Of a stretch of 39,623 nucleotides of DNA, positions 34,851-39,623 are shown in pieces. The position numbers and the translations under genes are program-made. The stretch lies in the NCBI GenBank assembly GCA_913061115.1, contig CAJXTK010000009.1, positions 1 through 39,623 of the forward strand, written 5' to 3'. The notes beneath the pieces are model-generated. The model did no database searches. It was not told the DNA's origin and was given only the letters and a program-made list of their open reading frames with translations. The stretch's first letter is position 1; every line of letters starts with the position of its first letter. The DNA comes from an uncultured Haliea sp. GTDB taxonomy: Bacteria > Pseudomonadota > Gammaproteobacteria > Pseudomonadales > Halieaceae.

Positions 34851-35229
34851 ATTTGGAGTCGCTTTGCCTTATCCTGACACATCAAAACGCTTGAATTCCT
34901 GTCACCTCGTAAAAACAGACAGAGAAAAATTTAGCGTACATGGGGGCGGAGATACTCCCCATCCCACCCGAGACACTAAACCAGTTATAGCCATAGTCAA
35001 CCGGTTATCCTAAGCTAGGCCTTAAGGGGACTAAAAGTAGGCACTTGCCTAATGTCGTTGTGGCCCCTAATAGGTTAAGTTACGCATTGGAACAATGTTA
35101 AAGTTGGCGCTAACGGCGTAACCCTTCTTTTTTTAGGGTATTGCCCGCTCACGGGAAGTAGAAAATTGTGTGGCTTAAACTTTGGTGGTTTTAGATAAAG
35201 AACGCATTATCAGCACTTTAGGAGACAGT
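34851..35229. other. Intergenic region between divergent envelope genes
   Basis: This 379-base gap must hold the promoters of the DcaP-like gene and of the 35230 gene. I see no convincing gene. There is a weak inverted repeat ACCCT / AGGGT around a T-rich loop (35121-35139) and a small CCCG/CGGG hairpin (35144-35155). No confident promoter or operator can be named. Confidence 0.5.
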
Positions 35230-36042
35230 ATGAAGCCTTGTAGTTTTGCCGTTACGCTCATGATGGTAGTCACATTAGTCGCGGTTTCTTCCGCATCTGC
35301 AGACGACGCCACCGAATTGGCCAAGAAACTCGCTAATCCGATTTCAAGCCTGATCAGCTTGCCGATCCAAGCTAATTATGATGAAAATTTTGGCTCGGAT
35401 GAAGAAGGCGAGAGGTGGCTTATCAATGTTCAACCCGTTATTCCCATCTCACTGAATGAAGACTGGAATATTATTTCTCGGACCATTGTGCCGATTATAG
35501 ACCAAAAAAATATGCAATTGCCGGAATTGAACAAATCCGGCCTTGGGGATATTACCCAGAGCATTTTCTTTTCGCCCAAGGCGCCAACGTCATCCGGCTG
35601 GATCTGGGGGGTAGGCCCAGTTTTGTACCTGGACACTGCGACGAATGATGTGTTGGGCGCCCAAAAGTGGGGTGCCGGGCCTACCGCTGTTGCCTTAAAG
35701 CAGGCAGGTCCTTGGACCTATGGTGCGCTCGTCAATCAGGTCAATTCTTTTGCCGGTGACGGCAGCCGTGAGGATATTAGTGCTGCGTTTGTGCAGCCGT
35801 TTGTGTCCTATGTCACCAGCACGAAAACCACCATCAGCTTGAATGCGGAGTCGTCCTATAACTGGAAAGGCAACGACTGGTCAGTCCCCATCAACTTGTT
35901 TGTGGCCCAGATGTTGAAGGCCGGCGACCAAATTTTTCAGGTTGGGGTTGGCGCGCGCTATTGGGCAGAAGCCCCGGACGCGGCTCCAGAGGGATGGGGC
36001 CTGCGTCTGCAGTTGACGTTACTTTTTCCGAAAGGCTCTTAG
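35230..36042 (+). CDS. Outer-membrane 'transporter' of the phenol-degradation (MetA-type) family
   Basis: This 270-residue protein has a signal peptide (CSFAVTLMMVVTLVAVSSAS, cut near ASADD) and a barrel-like body. The start NPISSLISLPIQANYDENFG and the SGLGDITQSIFFSPKAP segment match proteins annotated as 'transporter' or neuromedin U-like in the MetA-pathway-of-phenol-degradation family. The GSGVGPVLYL-like GVGPVLYLDTATNDVLGAQ strand is also typical. It ends in LRLQLTLLFPKGS. The start at ATG 35230 has GGAG upstream. The next gene follows 36 bases on and is probably cotranscribed. Confidence 0.78.
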   Translation: MKPCSFAVTLMMVVTLVAVSSASADDATELAKKLANPISSLISLPIQANYDENFGSDEEGERWLINVQPVIPISLNEDWNIISRTIVPIIDQKNMQLPELNKSGLGDITQSIFFSPKAPTSSGWIWGVGPVLYLDTATNDVLGAQKWGAGPTAVALKQAGPWTYGALVNQVNSFAGDGSREDISAAFVQPFVSYVTSTKTTISLNAESSYNWKGNDWSVPINLFVAQMLKAGDQIFQVGVGARYWAEAPDAAPEGWGLRLQLTLLFPKGS

Positions 36043-36078
36043 AGTGTAGAAAAGTCAAATTTTAAAGGAGATATCACA

Positions 36079-37614
36079 GTGATAAAGCACATAACGGTGT
36101 CATTTTTAGCGGTTTCCATCGGGTGTACTCTTGCTTATGCAAAGGATGTAACCCCGGGGTTTAACAACCTCATACCCGAATCTATTCTTACGCCTGATAG
36201 TGTTGAGACTTCCATCGGCAAACTCAGCTTCTTTGATGGAATGCCCGATGCCGAAACCGTTACCAAAGTGTACGATAACCTCGATACCATACGAGCCACA
36301 GAGGTGTTTCTGGACATGGTGCCGGCGGCTTCGATGGAGGGGATGCGCTTAGGGCTCGCGAGCCTCGGCGCTAGTGCGTCGAATCAGGTGATGATGTTCG
36401 ACCAATTACTTGACTCGAATCCACTTTTTCTCACGGGCAACACCGACACCGTTTACTCAGCTGTCATGTTTGACCTTGAGCGTGATGGTCCCACTGTTGT
36501 GGAAATCCCAGCAGGAAGCGGTCCCAGCACGGTGAATGATGCATACTTTCGCTTTGTGACAGACATGGGTGCGCCGGGACCGGACCGCGGGAAGGGAGGC
36601 AAGTACTTGATTGTGCCGGAGGCCTATGAGGGAGAAGTCCCCGAGGGATACTTTGAGGCTCGGTCGCCCTCCAATATCAACCTAATGGTGCTGCGAGGTT
36701 TTCTGGTTGACGGGAAAACAGATGCAGCGGTCCGATCAGTTAAGGAAGGCCTGAAAGTTTACCCGCTCAATCAGAAAGATAACCCTCCCACTATGGAGTT
36801 CATCAGTGGCTCAACGGTTCCGTTCAATACCGTTCACTCCAACGATTTTAGTTTCTTTGAGGAAATCAATGATGTGATCCAGAGAGAGCCAGTCGACTTT
36901 CTGGATCCTGAGCTACGTGGTCAGTTGTCGAGTATAGGTATCCAGAAGGGTCAGGCCTTCGACCCCGACGAGCGCATGACAAAAATTTTGACCGATGGAG
37001 TTGCGATAGGTAATGCGACTGCCCGCGCACTTTTGCTTAGGCCAAGAGATGAATCCGCTTATTACTATGAAGGCAGTCAGTGGTTTACTGCTTTTCTAGG
37101 CGGAGATTACCAGTGGCTAATTGACAATGGGGACGGTGGACGTAACCTCGATGCACGCACAGCATTCTTTTATGGTTACACGTTAAACACGCCCGCGATG
37201 GTGTTGAAAATGGTCGGCGCCGGGTCGCAATATGCCGTCGCGGCAACGGATGAAAAGGGTGAATATCTGGATGGTAGCAAAACCTATCGTTTGAATATTC
37301 CAGGCAATGTTCCGGCAAAAGATTTTTGGTCGGTCGTGCTTTATGATCCTCAGACAAGGAGCGAGCTTCAAACAGAGCAACCCTTCCCAAGCAAGAACAA
37401 CAAACGAGACCAGCTTGAAGTCTCTAGCGATGGATCAGTCGACCTTTATTTTGGCCCGACGGCGCCAAAAGGCAAGGAAGGAAATTGGGTGCAAACAGTT
37501 CCTGGCAAGGGTTGGTGGGGGATCTTTCGACTTTATGGACCGCTGGAACCCTGGTTTGACAAGACCTGGCGTCCTGGTAACTTTGAGCTTCTAGATGGCG
37601 ACGACAACCTGTAG
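36079..37614 (+). CDS. DUF1254/DUF1214 domain protein
   Basis: This 511-residue protein has a signal peptide (ITVSFLAVSIGCTLAYAKD) and then DUF1254 (about residues 60-200; NTDTVYSAVMFDLERDGPTV, YFRFVTDMGAPGPDRGKGGK). DUF1214 follows (about 370-490; YRLNIPGNVPAKDFWSVVLY, DLYFGPTAPKGKEGNWVQ, FRLYGPLEPWFDKTW). The start is GTG at 36079 with AAGGAG nine bases upstream. Both domains are of unknown function and often occur together in periplasmic proteins. It forms a likely two-gene operon with the MetA-type outer-membrane protein. Confidence 0.87.
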   Translation: MIKHITVSFLAVSIGCTLAYAKDVTPGFNNLIPESILTPDSVETSIGKLSFFDGMPDAETVTKVYDNLDTIRATEVFLDMVPAASMEGMRLGLASLGASASNQVMMFDQLLDSNPLFLTGNTDTVYSAVMFDLERDGPTVVEIPAGSGPSTVNDAYFRFVTDMGAPGPDRGKGGKYLIVPEAYEGEVPEGYFEARSPSNINLMVLRGFLVDGKTDAAVRSVKEGLKVYPLNQKDNPPTMEFISGSTVPFNTVHSNDFSFFEEINDVIQREPVDFLDPELRGQLSSIGIQKGQAFDPDERMTKILTDGVAIGNATARALLLRPRDESAYYYEGSQWFTAFLGGDYQWLIDNGDGGRNLDARTAFFYGYTLNTPAMVLKMVGAGSQYAVAATDEKGEYLDGSKTYRLNIPGNVPAKDFWSVVLYDPQTRSELQTEQPFPSKNNKRDQLEVSSDGSVDLYFGPTAPKGKEGNWVQTVPGKGWWGIFRLYGPLEPWFDKTWRPGNFELLDGDDNL

Positions 37615-37650
37615 GCAATCTGCCGGATTGCGACAGTTATTAGCAATGAT

Positions 37651-37676
37651 AAAATCCCGCCAACTGCGGGGTTTTT
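37651..37676 (+). terminator. Rho-independent terminator after the DUF1254 gene
   Basis: CCCGC (37656-37660) pairs with GCGGG (37666-37670) around loop CAACT. The A run before the stem pairs with the T run (37672-37676) that follows. It ends the 35230-37614 operon 37 bases after its stop codon. Confidence 0.8.
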
Positions 37677-37857
37677 AGTGCCCACAAGCGGATGTGCACA
37701 CTCCAAGCGCCTATCCAGCACCCCATTGCAAACGTGCCGCCAGCTTTACACGGACAGCTTTAACTACGCATAACCTCGCGTTACAATCGTTCTGTCGGGT
37801 CCTGTGTCGCAAGGGTTTGCTTTGCAGAAGAGAATGATTCTCAAAGGAATAGGTGCA

Positions 37858-39084
37858 ATGGAAAAAATGCTACAAAAAACCGCTATCACGCTTGTATTTT
37901 TGGGCGCTAATCACGCACTTGCCGGCGGATTGTGGCTGAATGAGTACGGTGACTTCGCCGGGGGCCGTGCGTCGGCCGGCGCCGCTGCAGGCACGGACGA
38001 GGCGGCAACGATTATTCACAACCCAGCCAGTTCAACGCGCATTGAAGGCAGCCAATTGTTTGGCTCAGTGGGCGCTCTTATTCCTAAAATAGAGTTCGAT
38101 GTGAAGGATTCCGTTCCGTTTATTGGGGATGGGGATGGCGGGCAGGCGGGACTGGTTGCGCCTGCCGCTAGCATGGCCTATGTTTTCGATAATGGCTGGG
38201 ACAAGTGGGGCACCGGTATCTCTGTTGAGGGGCTAGCCGGTGCCGGCTTAGACTACGATGATGACTGGGTGGGACGTTATAAGGCCACCGAGGTCAACCT
38301 GTTGGTCATGGCACTGGGAGTTACTCTGGCCTATCAGGTCACGGATAGATTATCGGTTGGCGTCAAGCCACAAATTTATTATTCCACGTTGACACAAAAA
38401 CTGAGTCTGCCTACCTCACCCTTTACTGGCAAAAGCGATATTAGGGCCAAGCTGGATGGGGACGATAGTGGTTTCGGAGGTATGGTGGGCGCCACCTATG
38501 CGTTTAATGCTGGCACGCGAGTAGGTATAAGCTGGCAAAGCAGTTTTGATATTGAGTTTGACGGCGAACTCGAACTTGATGGCAGCGTCGGTGACGGCAT
38601 AGAGTTTGATACCGATACAGGGCTGACGATGGCACAGAATATTCGGGTGGCCTTACACCATGATGTGAATGATCGGCTAGGCTTGGATTTTACAGTTGGC
38701 TGGGATAACTGGGAGGAGCTGGACAATATCTTTATCTCTATTAAAGGCGCTGGCGGAGCTCCCCTGCCCATCGACTGGAAGGACACCTACCATTACGCCG
38801 CAGGTTTCCAGTATCAATTGAACGACGCTTGGGACGTCACTGCTGGCATGGCTTATGATACTAACGTGGTTGATGCGAGCGCCAGAGTTCCCGAATTACC
38901 CGTTGACGAGCAGATCCGCTACAACGCTGGCGCGCGTTATCATCTGAGTGATACGCTAATTCTTGGTGGCTATGTTAATTACACTGACCTGGGTAAGGCC
39001 AAAATCGATGCAGAGTTCTGGAGCGGCGAGTACAGCACTAATGAGATGATTCAGTTGTCGTTTTTTGCAAACTGGATGCTGTGA
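37858..39084 (+). CDS. FadL/TodX-family outer-membrane channel
   Basis: This 408-residue protein has a signal peptide (LQKTAITLVFLGANHALAGG) and then the FadL N-terminal hatch start GLWLNEYGDFAGGRASAGAA and the conserved IIHNPASSTRIEGSQLF with the Asn-Pro-Ala motif. Barrel strands end in IQLSFFANWML. FadL proteins let long-chain fatty acids or hydrocarbons enter by lateral diffusion. The start at ATG 37858 has AAAGGAA upstream; the open frame extends 18 residues further without support. It stands alone, after the terminator of the previous operon. Confidence 0.88.
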   Translation: MEKMLQKTAITLVFLGANHALAGGLWLNEYGDFAGGRASAGAAAGTDEAATIIHNPASSTRIEGSQLFGSVGALIPKIEFDVKDSVPFIGDGDGGQAGLVAPAASMAYVFDNGWDKWGTGISVEGLAGAGLDYDDDWVGRYKATEVNLLVMALGVTLAYQVTDRLSVGVKPQIYYSTLTQKLSLPTSPFTGKSDIRAKLDGDDSGFGGMVGATYAFNAGTRVGISWQSSFDIEFDGELELDGSVGDGIEFDTDTGLTMAQNIRVALHHDVNDRLGLDFTVGWDNWEELDNIFISIKGAGGAPLPIDWKDTYHYAAGFQYQLNDAWDVTAGMAYDTNVVDASARVPELPVDEQIRYNAGARYHLSDTLILGGYVNYTDLGKAKIDAEFWSGEYSTNEMIQLSFFANWML

Positions 39085-39460
39085 CGGCCGTTCGATGTCA
39101 GTCAGGCGGTGAAAAGCAGGTTTTTCTATGTTCTTTTATTGTTGTGATAGAGGATACGTGAACCGGCCGGCTGCTTTGATCGCTGTCAATGTGAGCATCG
39201 GCTCGGCACCCAACGTATTTTTTAGCAAGGACACCACCACCACGAACTAACTCTGCGTAACCATATCTTATGGCCTGATAGTTGAGGAGCTCGACGTAGG
39301 CTAAGAGGTGCGGCAGAGCGGGAATGGCAAGTCCAAAAAGCCGGAGTCACCTGTTTCAGCGCCGTGCAGGAAAGCCTGTTCACTTAATTTGACCAATGGA
39401 GACGGGGCTAATGGTATGATGCTGCGTGCGGTCTATAATCAATATGTGCAGGGAGTAAAG
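39085..39460. other. Intergenic region, no clear gene
   Basis: This 376-base gap lies between the FadL gene and a partial secreted protein. I see no terminator with a clear stem. A reverse-strand open stretch of about 36 codons (about 39136-39246) has protein-like composition (LGAEPMLTLTAIKAAGRF) but no ribosome-binding site or credible start. It could be a remnant of a gene's C-terminus. Confidence 0.45.
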
Positions 39461-39623
39461 ATGAAAAAGATATTGTTTGCTTTAATAACGTCTATGGTGG
39501 GCACTTCCGTATTGGCCCTAGATCCTATGCCCCGGGAAGTGGGTTTCTCCGGTTCTTTAGCCGTGGGGGCTGCTGCGGGGAGGGTAGAGTCAAATTTTTT
39601 AGCTAGAGTACTCGGCATCGACC
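39461..39623 (+). CDS. Secreted or envelope protein, 3' truncated by window end
   Basis: The first 54 codons of a gene are present. A signal peptide (MKKILFALITSMVGTSVLAL) is followed by DPMPREVGFSGSLAVGAAAG and RVESNFLARVLGID, then the window ends. GGGAG lies seven to eleven bases before the ATG. The small-residue-rich start of the mature part is consistent with an outer-membrane barrel strand. I do not recognise the family from this fragment. Confidence 0.7.
   Translation, partial: MKKILFALITSMVGTSVLALDPMPREVGFSGSLAVGAAAGRVESNFLARVLGID

Noticed and set aside
39136-39246. Reverse-strand open stretch (LGAEPMLTLTAIKAAGRF) between the FadL gene and the last gene
   Set aside because: Protein-like composition, but about 36 codons, no start signal and an in-frame stop just upstream. 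It could be a pseudogene remnant, but I cannot assign a family, so it is not called as a gene.
1-39623. CRISPR arrays, tRNA/rRNA genes, insertion sequences, phage genes, toxin-antitoxin pairs
   Set aside because: I read both strands and found no regular direct repeats, no tRNA-like TΨC arms in gaps, and no transposase, integrase or phage structural proteins.

Overview
The window looks like the start of a chromosomal contig from an aerobic, probably marine gammaproteobacterium. I infer this from the TonB plus TPR-partner pair, the DcaP, FadL and DUF481 outer-membrane proteins, an exosortase H locus, the glucokinase/pyruvate kinase types and the CoA-linked catabolic genes. A Cellvibrionales/Spongiibacteraceae/Halieaceae-like origin is my best guess; the sequence alone cannot prove it. 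The first 42 bases are not genomic. They read as one P5 base, an 8-base i5 index and the Nextera transposase adapter, so the contig begins with library sequence. I saw no tRNA, rRNA, CRISPR array, insertion sequence or prophage.

Layout. (1) 43-2010: 3' part of tonB and a periplasmic TPR protein, closed by a strong, symmetric terminator. (2) 2028-7329, all on the minus strand: a cold-shock protein, pyk-glk, a yjbR-glpQ-like pair with a 1-base overlap, and a solitary family-3 solute-binding protein. (3) 7504-15849: mixed single genes. These are a two-domain VOC protein, a DUF3012 lipoprotein with an internal duplication, a coniferyl-aldehyde-type aldehyde dehydrogenase, a small unassigned HTH-like protein, a SnoaL/NTF2-like protein, a DeaD-type RNA helicase, UbiX, an SDR, a HIT protein and a DUF4136 lipoprotein. 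(4) 16047-23707: a LysR regulator followed by a valine/isobutyryl-CoA catabolic operon (acyl-CoA dehydrogenase, enoyl-CoA hydratase, 3-hydroxyisobutyryl-CoA hydrolase, 3-hydroxyisobutyrate dehydrogenase) and an extra crotonase. The first gene of this operon is a CoA-acylating aldehyde dehydrogenase of the AdhE/PduP/SauS type, where mmsA would be expected. (5) 23753-31831, minus strand: exosortase H with its partner membrane protein, a GldA / GldF-GldG fusion / DUF4340 ABC system, and gor followed by a TSUP-family permease. (6) 32071-39623: envelope proteins, namely a DUF481 barrel, a DcaP-like porin, a phenol-degradation-type 'transporter' with a DUF1254/DUF1214 partner, a FadL-family channel, and the start of another secreted protein cut by the window end.

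How the genes work together. Region 4 is the clearest pathway. Isobutyryl-CoA is oxidised to methacrylyl-CoA, hydrated, and hydrolysed to 3-hydroxyisobutyrate, which is oxidised to methylmalonate semialdehyde. The acylating dehydrogenase would then give a CoA thioester. Region 6 is plausibly an uptake block for hydrophobic or aromatic substrates. Region 5 combines a protein-sorting transpeptidase-like enzyme with a poorly understood ABC system. Starts were adjusted from the longest open frames where an ATG or GTG with a ribosome-binding site and family homology supported a shorter protein.
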